The translations under genes were made by a program, and so were the position numbers. Below are positions 23,216-37,100 of a stretch of 64,000 bases of DNA, piece by piece. The notes below the pieces were generated by a model that saw only the letters and a program-made list of their open reading frames with translations, was not told the DNA's origin and did no database searches. The stretch's first letter is position 1. Every line of letters starts with the position of its first letter. The DNA comes from Symsagittifera roscoffensis (taxonomy: Eukaryota; Xenacoelomorpha; Acoela; Convolutidae): positions 65,834,471 to 65,898,470 of the forward strand of contig NC_087063.1 in the NCBI RefSeq assembly GCF_963678635.1. Direction: 5' to 3'.

Positions 23216-25639
23216 AGTGAGGGTTCTTAGAGCTGAAGTTTAGCACTGGAAGCCCTCAATTTTGTAGAGTTTGCATCCGAGCTTTTTTAAGGAAATTTTT
23301 TTTAATAAGAAAACCAGTTTTAGATCGCTAGGCTTTTTAAGATGGTTTCTAACCAATTTATTACAATTCAATTTTTGTAAATTTTTAACGTGCAAAAAAG
23401 ATAGAAAGATATAATCCCCAAAATTATGTTTTGCTTGATGATTTTCATGATTTTATTGCATATATTTGCACCTGAAATTTTGTTTATATTGATAACTTTC
23501 ATGAAATTATTGCATACTTTTGTGCCCAAAATCTCGTTTTATTGATGAAATGCATGAGTTAATTGATTTTTTGAAATTTTTTCTTAGTCCATGGTGATCA
23601 GCACTATTTTTTCTTAGAACATTGTGATCTCTTCTTCATACTTAAGGCTTTAATGTGATTTTTTAAACCCCAATTCGTAAACTTGATAAACTTGGTAAAC
23701 TTGGAATACAATTTTAAAAAACTTGACGTTAAAGGACTAGTAAACAAGTTCTATTAACTACTTCTTGGTGCTAGAGCTAATTGTTTGACTTTCTCAATTG
23801 TTGTGTCCCGCTTAAGCCCATTCCGTCATATGATTCGTGGTTTATTCAACTTTTTCTATCTAATAAATCCTAACTTGTCTGGTAATCTGAAAAATTGGAA
23901 TTGTATTATCATCAAATTTGGTCTAAAAAACTGCCATACATGTATGTAAAATATGACACTTCAAAAAAGTTGTTTGAACGACTCCTCACCAATCAATTAG
24001 CCCAAAATCGAAAAAAAAATTGAAACTGAGGGGTTTTGAACAAACAGTTTCCAAAAAAACCTGGAACAATTTCTTCCCAAAATTGTTAAAATCAGTAATA
24101 AACATGGCCCGAAAACACTTAGCTGTCGAATTTTTTTTAAATTTCATGGGCACGTTACCAGTAAAAATTGAAAACATTGCGACCACTTCCATTTTTAACA
24201 ACGAAAATGTACTCAATGAACCTGAATATGCAAGACTTCGCTTTGAAACGAGCAGTCTTGTTCGTAATGTGTCTTAAAACAATTTGTAATACATTTAAGA
24301 AAATGTTATCTAACTTTGGAGACTGAATGTTACTTATTGACCATGATTTAAAAAAAAGATTCGGAGCACACAAAATTTTGTCTCAGCTTTTTTAAAATCG
24401 ATTTTTGCATTAGCTTTTTTAGAGTTTTTTTTGAAAAAATTGCCATCGAAAAAAATTCTAGGGACCCCAATGCAAATTACACACAAATCTCTGTTACTAT
24501 GATTGTTGCTTTATTTTGAATTCGGAATTGCACTGCTGTGGCTCTTCCACAGAACGGTTTGGTTTTATTGTTTGCTGAAAGAAAAAATGTTTTGCAGATA
24601 CTCTCGATGTTTAAAACTTCAATTAAAAAAAAACAGTTTTTCTTAAAACTGTGCCCTGGGGAGACGGTGACTCTACCTAGTTGATTTTAAGAAAAACGTT
24701 CAGTATTTTGTAAAGGTGGCATTTTTTACAGGTTTAAAAACCGCGAATCAACAACTCCACCAACCACTTGGGAGAATCAACACGAAAAAAAGTAGTAAAA
24801 AACTCAGTGAAATTTCCAAGAAGGGCAAAAAATTGACTGAATTTTTTGGGCTTTGAAGTAATTCTCGTATTGTGCAGTTATTACTAGTTCTCTTGTTTTT
24901 TTTCAACGTTTCTCCTAAAAACTTACATAAGAGTTTACAGTTTTCTTAATGTCTTCAACGTCAACAAAAACCAGTTTATTGGGTATAAAATAAACTAAAA
25001 CATAATTTCGTTCAAGCTTCGTTTATTTCATTTTAGTTGCATTTAACTTATTTTTTTTGTACTGAATTTTATATGTAAAGGTGAATAGTTTGAATTGGAC
25101 TATAGATTGTTTTCACCATAATATTATATGAACTGCGTTGACCAGAAAGATATTTCAACTTTCATCTTTGACCGGAATGTTATAATTCTGAACAAATATT
25201 ATTCTGGTGAACAGATCGGACTCCTTTTCAAGATTTCAGTGAACACATTTGATTGTTGCTATTGAAACTAAATTGCAAGGTTGAGGTTTGAAGAAATGTA
25301 CCGAATATTCAAAAAAGGCCGATATAAGAGAGAAACGGTTTCATTTAAATGAGGCGATAAAAGAATTCATTTTTTTGTAAAAAGTGGACATTAGCGGCAT
25401 TAAGCGTTGAGTAGTAGCGGCTCTGTAAACAAACTTCGATAACTTTCAGCAACCTTTTTGAGTTCATCCTTTTTTTTGTCTCAAAACGATCATTTTCTAA
25501 CTACACCTCATTAAAATTTTTAGCGTGTGGTCAAGAGGTATGGCAATGGGTCGCCGAGGTATTTCTTTTCTAGCATGAGTACTTAGTATTTTTTCGTGTT
25601 CAAAATTGAATTCAGATAAGTAAAGTGAGTGGTCTTTTT

Positions 25640-26480
25640 GTTCCGGTTTTTGAAGAAAGTGACTCGGAATATTTGTGCTCAGGGTGTTTTTTTTTCTCCT
25701 GATAAACTTTGAGTTTATTAGATTTGCTTTTTTTGATATTTTTTTAAAATTCAGGTGAAAGTTAATGTTTTCCTGAGGTATTAAATTGAAAAATATACTT
25801 TATCTGTGATCAATTTTTGTAATTTTATGGGGTTTAAAGATTTTCCCAATGTGGCCATTTTAGGAAAATAACGCGCGATTTATTTTGTGATAATAATGCG
25901 TAAGCGGAGATGTAACCTGCCTCATAAACCGTTCCAAACTGAATTGAAGTATGCTGTTTGGTAAATTCACAACTTTGCTATAAGCTAACAGGACTGCTCG
26001 ACTGACCCTTAATGTTCGACTGCTTCTTAATTTATATCGAATAGTTTTTGGGAAAATTTTGAAAAGCTGTAAATTTTGGACAATATCAAAGATCAATTGT
26101 AAAAATTTGAGTCTTACGAAAATAATACGACTGATTACCCATCCTCAATTCAATTTGGAACGATTTTGTTTTACGGGATAATTAGTTACGCGTAAAAAAT
26201 TCGAGTAACGCTTTCAGTATTATGCATAAATTCTTCAAAGCGCGGATAGATTAGTCCAGTCCAGAGCCTGGCCAAATTGGCAAATTTTAAACTCCCATAA
26301 CTTTACAAAACGAATCGGAGGTGAAATATCGTTTTTTACATTTGATTTTAGGGAGTCATTATCTTCAATTGGATAAAAAAAATTTGTTGAACTCGCCGAA
26401 AATTAACTGAATGAAAAAACCACCACAAGCATAAATATTCCATTGTCTTTGAAATTCTGAACAAATATACCATTTTGCTT
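25640..26480. repeat. Dispersed repeat family A, two diverged copies head to head
   Basis: A minus-strand copy (about 25640-26020) ends in AACAGGACTGCTCG. A plus-strand copy (about 26130-26480) carries the TTTGGAACGATTTTGTTTTA, AGTTACGCG and GCATAAATATTCC phrases. Both are more diverged than the copies at 15584 and 27296. Confidence 0.45.
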
Positions 26481-27295
26481 TTTGAACCGTGTGAGGGGGT
26501 GCTTTTCACAAAAAAACCTAAATTTTTCTGGAAATTTAACCAATTTTTATAAGATGAACACTTTTCTGAATATCTTTAAAAGCTTGGCAAAGAGTCTTGT
26601 TAATTTTATATACGACTCAATTTGGATCAATTCAATTTCAATGGTATGAGCCATAACTTCATAATTTGCCAATAGTGCATTTATCAAAACTATTCAAGGC
26701 CAGTTAAAGGGGAGTCAGAGCTTTCAGAGTTTTGCCCTGATACAAGCAGTTTTGTTTTCTGTGATTTTCAAGCAAAAATAACGGCTTACTACTCTTTGGA
26801 GGCTGAAAAACATTGTTTGTTGAAAAATGCATTCGAAGTGAGAACAAGGATTTGAATGTAGTAGACCCAATAATAATCTGGTGTAGTGGAAAAAATCAGT
26901 CACAGTTTTCTCAGTTGCAGATTTTTTTTCAAGCAAATTTCATTTTTTGGCAAAAGATTGCAATTGATCACTGGTCAGCTAAACATTGCTGAGATGTTTT
27001 GAAACATCAACTGCGTCTATATTAAAAAACACAAACATGAGCCAAAAACACATATATATTTCGTTTTTCAGCAAATAAAGCCATCCAGGATTTCTATATT
27101 CATTGACCGTTTCTCCACGAGACAATATAGATAACTCTCTTTGAATCACAGACCAATGTATACAAATAAATTGACAAATTGTTAAAATTCCGCTCCATAA
27201 ACTTCGACCGCAGTTTTGTAAGTACTTGATAGTCTGGCCTAAGAAAGAATTAAAGAAAAGTTTTGTTGCCCTGACTATTTACGGAAAAGGTTATT

Positions 27296-27805
27296 GTTCC
27301 GACTTTCGATACGAAAGTAACGGAATATTTGTGCTCGGGGTGGTTTTATTTTCTTCAGACAAGCTTCGACGTTTTAACTAACCATTTTTGACGGAATTTT
27401 TTAATATCGTTCAAAAAATATTGTTGTCTTGAGCTCAAATTTGAAAAGATATTTCACCTGTGATCATTTTTCGTAAAGTTATGGGGGTTTAAAAATTGCC
27501 ATTTTGGCCAATTTGGGACAATTAACGCGCGATATATTTCGCGCTATTAACGCGTAAGCGGAGAGTTAATCTGTCTTAGAAATCGTTCCAAATAGGTTGA
27601 ATGAAGCTTATTTGCCTTAATTGATTTTTTGCAAGAAACGAAATCTATCCTTGTGTGCTTTAAATAGCGTGACGGGGGATTAATTTCATTTAAAAGTTCA
27701 AAATTTAGAAGAAAAAAATTTTCATTTTGTTTTGTTTCATTTAATTTTTCGAATGTTATTACAGTTCCATAACCTTTAAAAGGCTTTGCCCTGATACGAG
27801 CAGTC
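27296..27805 (-). repeat. Dispersed repeat family A copy
   Basis: This is a full-length inverse copy beginning GTTCCGACTTTCGATACG and ending CTGATACGAGCAGTC. It includes the GCGCGATATATTTCGCGC palindrome-like segment. Confidence 0.6.
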
Positions 27806-27944
27806 GTCAATAATTTTTCAAATTTTTCAACGGGCAGTGCTCTGTAACCCTATTGGGTTTGTTAACTGTCCCCTCACTGTTTCTGGTGCTTCATATTTAA
27901 ATTCTCCTAGTATGCAAATTTACCAGTAACAATGAGAAATAAAT

Positions 27945-27996
<52 letters not shown>

Positions 27997-28003
27997 TTCT
28001 TTC
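27945..28003 (+). repeat. (TTTC)n microsatellite
   Basis: Fourteen or so near-perfect TTTC units end with one interrupted unit. Confidence 0.95.
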
Positions 28004-29452
28004 AAATAGTCTAGTTTCAAAATAATTTCGGTGAAAAATAACTTATGCAAGTGGACCAAAAAGTGTTCCAGGGAATCGTACTTTTTAGAGGATGACAAGT
28101 TGCATTAGTAAGATTTCACAGAGCTATTTAGCTATTAAACTGGAATAAACTAAAAACCAGATGTTGTTTTTTTTAGGTTTGACGGACAGTCATCGGCAAG
28201 TATGAACCTTAAGCTTCTTATTTTTTTTTGTTTTAATGGACCGAATAGAACCCACTTCAGTTAGATCTAATTGCTTCATGAATTTGTATGCATATGGCAC
28301 TCAAAAACGGCAAGCACTTGTTTTTTACCGAGTATTAAATTTTGTTCCAGTATAAAGTTTTGTTTACAGTAACTATATTATTACCTATTCAAGTAACTTA
28401 TTAGCTATCAAGTTCCCGCGACAAACTGCGAGCCTTGCCTTGTGCCAATTGGGCAGAAATTGCAGCTCGAACTGGATTTGCTTACAAAGGTAACGCGCCT
28501 GTTTGGAACAACAACAGTCTGGGGTTCGAACCTGGCTAGGGAGTTCTTTTTTGCCAACTGAAGTGTTTCGCCCATGAAAAATTTATTTTTTGAACTATTG
28601 TTTATCTAATCTTTTTATGGGCTTTGTTTTCTACAGTATTTAATTTTATGATCTTTTAATTTTAACGTTATTTAATAACCTTTTTTTTCCTGTAATTTTT
28701 TTTAGATCTATACTTAAAAAATTAATGTATTATTAGTTTGGTTTTTTCTTTACTTTTTCGTCAGAAGAGGGAGCTTTATATTTTAAATTGTCTAAAATTA
28801 TGATTTTGTCTGATTATAATTTTTTTAGCAAAATTTCATACAAGATTCCTTTGCCTAAATTGAGTTTGTAAAACGAGTTTTATACTTTAAAAATATGCCA
28901 GAGAATCGGTGTATTGCGGATACTCTTGAAAAAGTTAATGATTTTTAAAAACTAGGAAAGATGTTGCGTTTTTCAAATAGTCAGTTTTTTCTTATATCAT
29001 ATTACATAACGTTTTTTTGTATCGCAAAAGGTGCGAAGCTCAACTTTGCCTCTGTATAAAGTTTTTTTGTTTCAATCGCATTAAAGAATTTATTTCCATT
29101 GAAAATCAAAATTTCATTGTTATCTCACATACATTTCTGCCCTATTCGGATATCAAAACCGTGAGTTCAAAAATTGCTGTCAAAGATTTTTTCGTGAGGG
29201 CATGAAGAAAACATTTTTCAAGAAAAAATTGTACGAAAGTGGAGATATTGGTTCTGCAGACATTCGGTTCTTCAAAAAGTTTTGTTGATAAGTTGCAAAA
29301 GCATTTTTTATTTATCGCTAGATAACTCTAGAATATTGGTTACTTGTTTTTAGCTTCTTTTCTAAAACTGATTTTTTTTACAAAAATTTTTAATTCAATT
29401 TAATTGCAAAAAACTCAAATATTTATGCACTATAACATGCAACTTCATTAAT

Positions 29453-30458
29453 TTATGATTTATCGAAACAAATGCTGATAAACTTGTGCAAACCCATTGC
29501 TTCCAACTCTTGCACGCACCGGAGGAAAGCGATTTGTTCGGGCTTTAAAGAGTTTCTATCAGCTGGCAGAGTTCTGAGATGGTCATTCAGTTCGTGTTTC
29601 ATGGGTTCTTTTTTGGGAACTCCACAAGTTTCTCTCGATGATTGTTGCAAGTCCATTGATATCCCTTTACTTGCAAGGATCTCTTTGATGTCGTTAACTT
29701 GATCGACATTTGGTGTCTGAGTTCTGGAAAGCATCCAGAGATTTTCGCTTTTGAATGTGCCGAACTCTTCGCAGAAATATATCGCTGCAACTTGTCCATT
29801 GTTTGCTAGAGGAACGAAGTTGGCAGTTGCGACAAAAGTTTTCTCGTTTTGGACTGGTGCAATGTAGTGAGATCCAATTCTTGAGGTTATTTTGTACGAT
29901 TCGATGTCACTGCTAGATCCTTGTGCGACCTTCATCATGAAATCATCCTCTAGAAATAAAAACAAGTTGATAATATGATTAGCTTTGACATTTATCTTAT
30001 TTGATCGGAAAGTATTTTGCACACTGCACTGAAAATTGACAAAATCGTATTTTTCAAACTGCAGCGAAAATGTATTTAAAAATATTTTACATTTATGTTT
30101 TCGAGCAGATCAATTTTATCATCAGAATTTGAGCTCTGTTTTTTCAACAACTTACTTTATTATCAACTTTAAAAGCTGTAAGTTTAAACCTTAAAAAAAC
30201 TTTCTGCATATAAGGTATACGCTAAGTAGGTTTAATAAATGACAACCAACCATTTTGGTCCAGTGGGGCGAAGAATGCTTCCTGACACGGTTCCATATCG
30301 TTATCCGTGTCTCGGCCCAGAATATACCAGGCGCCAGCAAAATCAGCCTTGTTGAAAGACATTGTCGGAATATTTGGACAGACCCCTGGCATCGTCACAA
30401 TACAAGAAACTGTGAGAATGTTGGCAGCGAGCCAGATCAAAACTACTTTAAAATGCAT
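29453..30458 (-). CDS. Secreted apolipoprotein D-like lipocalin, 2 exons
   Basis: Exon 1 (30458-30251) and exon 2 (29949-29453) join in phase through a GT-AG intron into 234 residues. Residues 1-19 are a hydrophobic signal peptide ending near VSC. The lipocalin GxW signature is at 42-44 (FAGAWYIL). The barrel-closing motif of apolipoprotein D-type lipocalins, LWMLSRT, is at 140-146, followed by the expected helix (VDQVNDIKEILASKGI). The last about 55 residues, with cysteines at 178 and near 210, extend beyond a minimal lipocalin. Lipocalins bind small hydrophobic ligands outside the cell; the ligand cannot be inferred. It stands alone, with no neighbour within several kilobases. The start ATG at 30458 is supported by the signal peptide. 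Confidence 0.85.
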
Positions 30459-31135
30459 TTTAGATTATTTTTATTTTGGATGTTAAAGATTTTTAGTCTG
30501 ATTTATTGATGTGTTTCTAGTTTGAGATCAGTTTTTTTGGATTAAGTGTTGAATTAGAATTTTTTGATGGAGAAAACCAGTCTTTCCAGTAGAGAGCTTA
30601 GCTTTAAAATGAAGTTTACTGTTTTCGATTAAGTACCGAGTTTAAATCATACTCGGTCAACAAAAACGACTGAATTCTGACAAATATTGACGCAACTTTG
30701 ACCAAATTAAGGTTTGTTTTCATGTTTTCGGATACCTGTTTCTGTTTTAACCTCTACGACAAAACGCAACGGTATCAAATAGAACACGTTTTTGTGAGCT
30801 TAAATCAGGCGTTTTCGATGGAAGTTAGTTTGTTGCAAGCAAAGGACAAAAATGTCACCTTAACTTTGAAAGTGTAACCTCTGCCAAAAGCTCAAATGCA
30901 CAAACCACTTGCAAGCTATTAAGTTTCAGTCACATGACGAGGCGCATATAAAACACTTTATTGACTACTGTCTGTTCGTTAGTACGTTGAATACCAATGA
31001 CAACCTCCTCTATTCAATTTCAAACCCACGTTCTTCTTTTTTTGAGTGTCGAAATACGTCGAGATAACGTATATCATATCGTAAGAGGATATCACACGTC
31101 GTTTAGTAGTTTTTCTTCGGTAAAAAACGGTAGTT

Positions 31136-31328
31136 ATTCCAGAATTAGCATCAAATTCCGCAGGGTTGAAACAAATAGAAATCACGTTCTCAGTTTGGCC
31201 GAATTGACTAAAGCAAAGAAACTCAAATTACTTTATTCCAAAATTTGCAATAATTTCTGCAGAATCGAAACAAATAGAAAAAGCGTTCTCGATTTAGTCG
31301 AATTATCTGAAGCCTAGAAACTCAAATT
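31136..31328. repeat. Two-unit direct repeat of about 95 bp
   Basis: Both units read TTCCA, AATT, GAAACAAATAGAAA, CGTTCTC and AAACTCAAATTA in the same order and spacing. The open frame through it on the plus strand shows the same duplication (VETNR and IETNR) but no domain. Confidence 0.55.
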
Positions 31329-31329
31329 A

Positions 31330-31770
31330 TAAAGATAGCCGGTTGATGTGCATGTAGCAAAAAATGTTCCGAACATATTTAAGGAAAAAACTAGAAAAAA
31401 AACATGACAAATTTGACAGTCATGCTGAAAAAGGCAAAAAACTTGTTCTGGAAATTTTTTATTCCCAAAATGTCGCAAAAACAATTTCAAAAAACTTTTT
31501 TTTACTGAAGTAAAACTAAATTTTCAGGGCCTGCACAAAAATTTGACAGGTTATCTTTCTATGATAAGCTTGCTCGCTTGCTTCACCCGCTCCAAATTGA
31601 ACTAAAACCCAAAAAAAAAACTAAAGCAGTTTTTCTTCTGACACTGAAAACATTGTCATTTTCTTTTAATGTTGTGTGAACAATGATTAGAAGGCTTTAA
31701 TTTGATCTATTACTTCGCCTATTCCAATAATTGTTCGTGGTGTTGATTTTGCGAGCTAAACAAAAAAGGA
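31330..31770 (-). repeat. Dispersed repeat family B copy
   Basis: An inverse copy begins with the GATAGCCGGTTG core and contains ATGATAAGCTTGCTCGCTTG, matching the GCAAGCTTATTATAG of the copy at 7045-7600. Confidence 0.5.
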
Positions 31771-34136
31771 AACAAGGATAGCCGGTTGCTGTACAAGTAG
31801 CACAGAACATTCCGACCAGAGTAAAAAACGAGAATATCTGAGAACGAATGTCAAAAACTTCGATCGTGCGAGTGAATTAGGCACTTTTGACTACAATTTT
31901 TCTCATACAGCAACCAAAAAATTGTTTTTATGGATTTGGCTCCCAAAAGTGGCGCTAAAAACTTTGAAAACTAAATTTACTGCCTCAGTATCAATTTTGT
32001 ACGGCCTTGATCACCACGCAGGAAAGACGCACTTAGCATAACGGAAAGGCGTTCAATTTGAGATCGCCAAATCGTGCAACCGATCCCATGCCGTGGTAAT
32101 AAATTTTTGTAAGGACCAATTTTCACTTGACCTCTAGCTTCAAGTCTACCACAGTCTGGCCAAGTTCAGCTGCAATAGGGGTACCACATGAAAATTCTAG
32201 ACAAAAAAAACTACCTTGAGCCGCAATAAAGAACTTCCTTCAACTAAATTACTTCAACAAGTAGTTAAATATGGATGAATGATACAAATGGAGCCTTATA
32301 CCTGTATTTTTTTCGATTGATTTTTCTCAATAGCCGCTAGAAAAACTGTGAACCCAGATTTTTTCATTACAAATTCTTTACCTACAATAAAGCACTCGTA
32401 TAACTCATTAAAGGTGCCGTATCAACTATTTCACTATTTCACGGGAAGGTTTCCTAAACTTTTGAAAATTTTAGGTTAATTGTTGAAATTGAAGACTGAC
32501 CTTAATTTTACAACTATTGCGCTGCTTATTTAGCAGGGTTTTGATTAGAAAAAAAAACAATCAATTGCACTTTTCCTTTATGCACTGCACAAATGCGCCT
32601 GTTTACTTAGAAAACTTTGATAGGGTTTCTGTTTTTTTTTTTACTTTTACTATATTTTTCTACGTTTTTACTGTACTTTAAAAACTATTTTGAATCTGTG
32701 TAGCGATTTTTGCAAAAATTTATTAGCCTTTAAATCTCCAGGAAAAGTCAATTCGCCATTGACTCATTCAAAAGTATCTCAAAAAAGAAAAAGGATTCAG
32801 ATAACGTACAGGGAACTTTTTTTCAGATTTTGATGTCCAAAAATTAAGAATTAAAAAAATTCATTTTGCGATAATTTGTTCTTAATTTATGGGGTTCAAA
32901 ATAGTGACTACTTTGACCTCTAAAACTTCAACTGGGATAGCTAATTAGCAATATTTTAATTTATTATAAAATGTAATTGGTAAATTATTACATGACAAAT
33001 TGCATCGAGTCAAACATAATGCTTTTTTCAGACCTTACGAGAGTTAGCATATATCTTTTCGTACTTTCGATGGCGAGTGCGGAAAAAAATTGAAAAAAAA
33101 AATTGACTGATTTTAAAAAATTGCTTTTTTGCAAATTGTTAACAATTTGTAAATCGAAACTATTTTCATCAACATTAAATGCCAGTCAGAACAACCTGGG
33201 TTTAGCCTCCTGAATACGAGCAGTCTTTTTCAAATTTTCATCTTTTATCGTTGCGTAACTTGCATTTTGCTTGAAAAGTAAACAGATCAGGGGATGATGC
33301 AAGGTTGAATCATGTCTTACTAGAATTTTTACTGTGTTTTACAATCCTCGAGGGATCAGTCCTGCAGTATAGTTTTAGGTACGGGTATTTTTTATTTTCT
33401 CTGATATTTTTTGTTCTCAGACTGATTCATCTATTTCAAAAAAGTAAATACAGTTTGTTGTTTTGACCATTGAAAATGGTGAAAAACTTTGTACTCGTGT
33501 GTGTTTTAGTCTTTTTGTTTACCACCCAAAATCAGGTAACACAAAAAATTATCGGACTGTTTTGAGTGATATGCCATATTTAAGCCTTTTCAGTGGTGAT
33601 TTGAACCACATTAAAAAATTCCCAAAGTTTTTCTTAGCAAAAAGCAAAAAAAATTAAATTGTTCAATGATAAAGTGTTTTTTAAATAATTTTAAAACAAT
33701 TTCGTTTTTTTTTGCTTTCACTCAAAATTAGGAGAAACTTAGTATTGGGTTTCATAAAAGGCGCCGTTTGAATTCGAATGCCGTTATCAATTAAAAAATA
33801 TTCAGGCTTGGATTGCAAGACTAGAAAAAAAATTGATAATTTTTTCTCAGTTCTGAATTAAATTGGTAGAAAATTCAAGCTTTCATGCTAACTCGTGGTG
33901 CAAACTATGTATTAAGCAAAGTTAATATAGACGATTTATCAAGGAAAAATACTTAGACCTAAGTTATGTTTTTAATTTTAATTCTGGCATCGTGACGATC
34001 CGATAGTGATGATGCCCAGCAATCATTTGATTGCGGGTTCAAATTGATCATGTGCTGCAGTTTGCTACTTGTGCTCTTGCAAGTGAGTCATCGCTTAATG
34101 GGTGCTGGTTATATTCGATCTTGTCAACTGAAATAA

Positions 34137-37100
34137 TTAACCTTCGGGATAAGCGTCCGGGCTGGTTGACTCAAATTGTTTCATGAATTGTGAATATATA
34201 GTTTTTAGAGCTTCAGCTTGCGTTTTTTCCATACTCAAAACATGACTGAAAACGTCAACAAACTTTGAAAAAGGATTTTTGATACTAAATTTTCCAGTGT
34301 TACACAATCGGTTGTAGTAATATATTATGATATTTGAATAGTCGGTCGGATTCTTTAGGTCATAGATTGTTGGTGGCAATTTTCCTTCGTTATAATTAGA
34401 AATCTGAAACTAATGAAACCTTGTTATGATGCTGCTCACAAAAACATGTGATCTTTTTGCTAGCCCTAACGACCGGATATGCCGCCTGGTCCAATTCAAA
34501 TTTCTCAAAGATCGCCAGTTGAGCTTTCTTGTGTAACTTTCGTCTGCAAACTTTGGGGTTTTTTCTATCAATAAGTACAAAGTCATATAGCATTTCATCG
34601 AGAAATATATAAGGTCTCTAACAGTTCAACAAAGCTTACCATTTAGCAGTGGCGGATCTAGAATTTTATCGAAGGTAATTTTTCCAAAAAAATTTCAGGT
34701 TTCACAAAACATTATAAAAACCATGTTTGCTTTAAAATTGGTGCCACGAAAAGCGTCAAAACGGCGTCATTAGGCTCTTTTGTAAGATTTTGTGTAAAAA
34801 GTTGTTTTTTTTTGGCGCTGGCCTTTGTCAACTTTAGTAGTTATTGGCACCAAAATCGCCGTCAGAAAAGTTTTAATGCTGATCGACCGAAAAGATGTAT
34901 CAGAAAAGAGCAAGTTTGGGGTGGTGAGAGTGGTTTAGTGATCCTGCCAGCTTGCGTACCTAAATCACTTCAAGTTCTCTTAAGAACTCAAACAGCTTCT
35001 AAAATTTATCTTGGTTTCGAGAATTTATTTCAAAGTCGTATTATTTATAGAACACTATTTCTAGTAAGGATCACTTTTCCCCTGGTTTTCATATCACGAA
35101 GGTGGGAAGAGGAGAGCAAATTGTACTTTGAATGGCAGTTCCCCTGGGGTAATCTGCAGCATCTGAAACAAAAAGAATTCATTGATGACTCATTAATTTT
35201 GCAGGCGTTTTTTTCTCTCAAGCTACCGCCGTGTTTCTTGTTATATGAATAAGTATACCTCACTGAAGTCCAAGCAACATGTACAAAAAAATGAAAAACT
35301 TACCTCGCTTTTAGACATTTTAGCCGAGAACGCGAATCGCTGTCGTTTGATTGTTGACTCTGCCACACAGAATTGACGCGAGTGGGAGTCGAACCACTGG
35401 CCTGTGATTCCATAGATGAGCTCTCTGTCTTGTCGCATGGAGAAAGTGTACTTCTCTTTGCTTCCCAGTGAGAGCGAAGGATCAGATGGTTTGAGTCGCT
35501 AAAAAGTAAAATCAGTCAGTGCAGAGGGCAAGAAAGTGTTTCAAAAAAAACTTTTCATTCGTTTAAAAAGGACTATCTAAATTATGAGAAAAAAAAACTG
35601 AATATTGGGTCTTTTAATCAAACAAATTTTGAAACTATTCATCGAAAAGTTCTTCCATTTGACTGTTTTCATAGCACCATTGCCGTCAATTTCAAAAAAA
35701 AAATTCTGGATTTTTTCTTAACTATTTTTAAATGATAACTAAAAATGTTATATAATTTTCCCCTCTTATCTTTACTTTAATTTGGAGGTAGAATGTAGTA
35801 GGAGCCACCTGCTCCCTCCTTCCTATACCCTGTCCATCTGTCATACTCAGTCTGCTCTCTATAGGCTGTTCAGGGGTGGCAGACAGTTCGAAGTAGAACC
35901 CATGCAGACTAACCACTTCTATCTGTCTCGTGAAGTTGTCATGGACCACTAGGCCATACCTGGCAGCTGACGTCTCGAAGGCCATGACAAGGGACATGTC
36001 ACCACCCACTTGTAACTGCAATTGACGCATAACGCGAGCTTCAATTTTTTTTGATTTTATGCAATTAAATCTCTTTGCCTCAAAAAATAACAAGCCTGCC
36101 TCGAAAAAATTTCAGTTTTTTTTATCATCATTTCAAGTAAACATAAAGATAAATCAGATACAACTGTCGAAACAAAGTTGTGTGACAAAAGATGAATTAG
36201 GCTTTTAACTTTCACTTGCGAATGGCCTTTAACATTCGGTTTTTTCGCGTTTTCGCCAAAATTGTGATAAAAAAATTGCAGCATAGTTTGGATGTGAAAA
36301 AAAAACAGACCGATCTGTAGCTCATAGTGACTAGATTGAGCAGCCAGTTCTGAGGCAGCACATTCATCTTCTGCAGAAGTTCCAGTTGTCCAGGGTCAGT
36401 GAGGGCATGGAGACGGAGTAGGGTGAACAGGGGCATGTAGAGAGATGAGGCAGTCTCATCCCGACCCAGGAACGACACCCACTTTGGAAGACTAAAGGGG
36501 TGCAGAAATTAAGTTTTTTGGCGCGTAAACAACAGCGAACAAGCATTAACATCTGTGAAATGAATATCAATATGCTCATATGAGTTTAGGGAGATATTTT
36601 TTTTGAAAATGTTAATGAGAAAAAAAGTGAATAAATTTTCATTTTTTTATACATTAGGGTCACCACAAAATTTAACAGAAGGCTGTATTTGTTTACATTT
36701 AGATTTATTTGAAAATAAACAACTTTGCATAATTGAAAAGAGAACTGACTAACTAACTCTTGCATAACTAATTTTGGCAATTTTTGCAAACTTTTGCAGA
36801 AAATGTGTTCTTACCTGTTGAAGTAGGTGACTATTGTTCCAAATGGGGGCATCTGAGTGGTCTTGTTGGCCTGCAGGTAGAGCCATGAACACAGCATTGT
36901 GTAGAGGTTGAACTCATGGCTCACAAATAGGCTGAAACGACCAAAAAAAAAATATTTTCTTTAGCCATAATTGGGTTAGTACCTTATTTGATGTTGTCAA
37001 AACATGTTATCTATGATTTTACATAGTAAGTGTAATCAAAAAGTGAGTAACTCTAAGAGAGGCGTGGATCAGTTTAGTTTGCTATATTTTAAAAGTAAAA

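Larger units (their letters stand above)
20111..29452. other. Gene desert with repeats
   Basis: I found no exon chain on either strand. The region holds a pair of inverted satellite-like arrays, a 397-bp MITE, C-rich tracts, two or three copies of dispersed repeat A, a TTTC microsatellite and a tRNA-like motif at about 28490-28550 (B-box GGTTCGAACCT). Small exons could be missed. Confidence 0.5.
30459..34136. other. Intergenic, repeat remnants
   Basis: No gene was seen. It contains a two-unit direct repeat (31136-31328), a minus-strand copy of dispersed repeat B (about 31330-31770) plus the start of another (about 31775), a partial plus-strand copy at 33450-33650 and a possible tRNA-derived SINE at about 33985-34115 (B-box-like GGGTTCAAATTG). 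Confidence 0.45.

Noticed and set aside
30997-31317. 106-codon plus-strand ORF with internal duplication
   Set aside because: The duplication is at the DNA level in a two-unit repeat next to repeat family B; no start context or domain.
34812-35252. 146-codon plus-strand ORF
   Set aside because: It is antisense to the BTB-BACK gene, in its penultimate region, with no coding signature.
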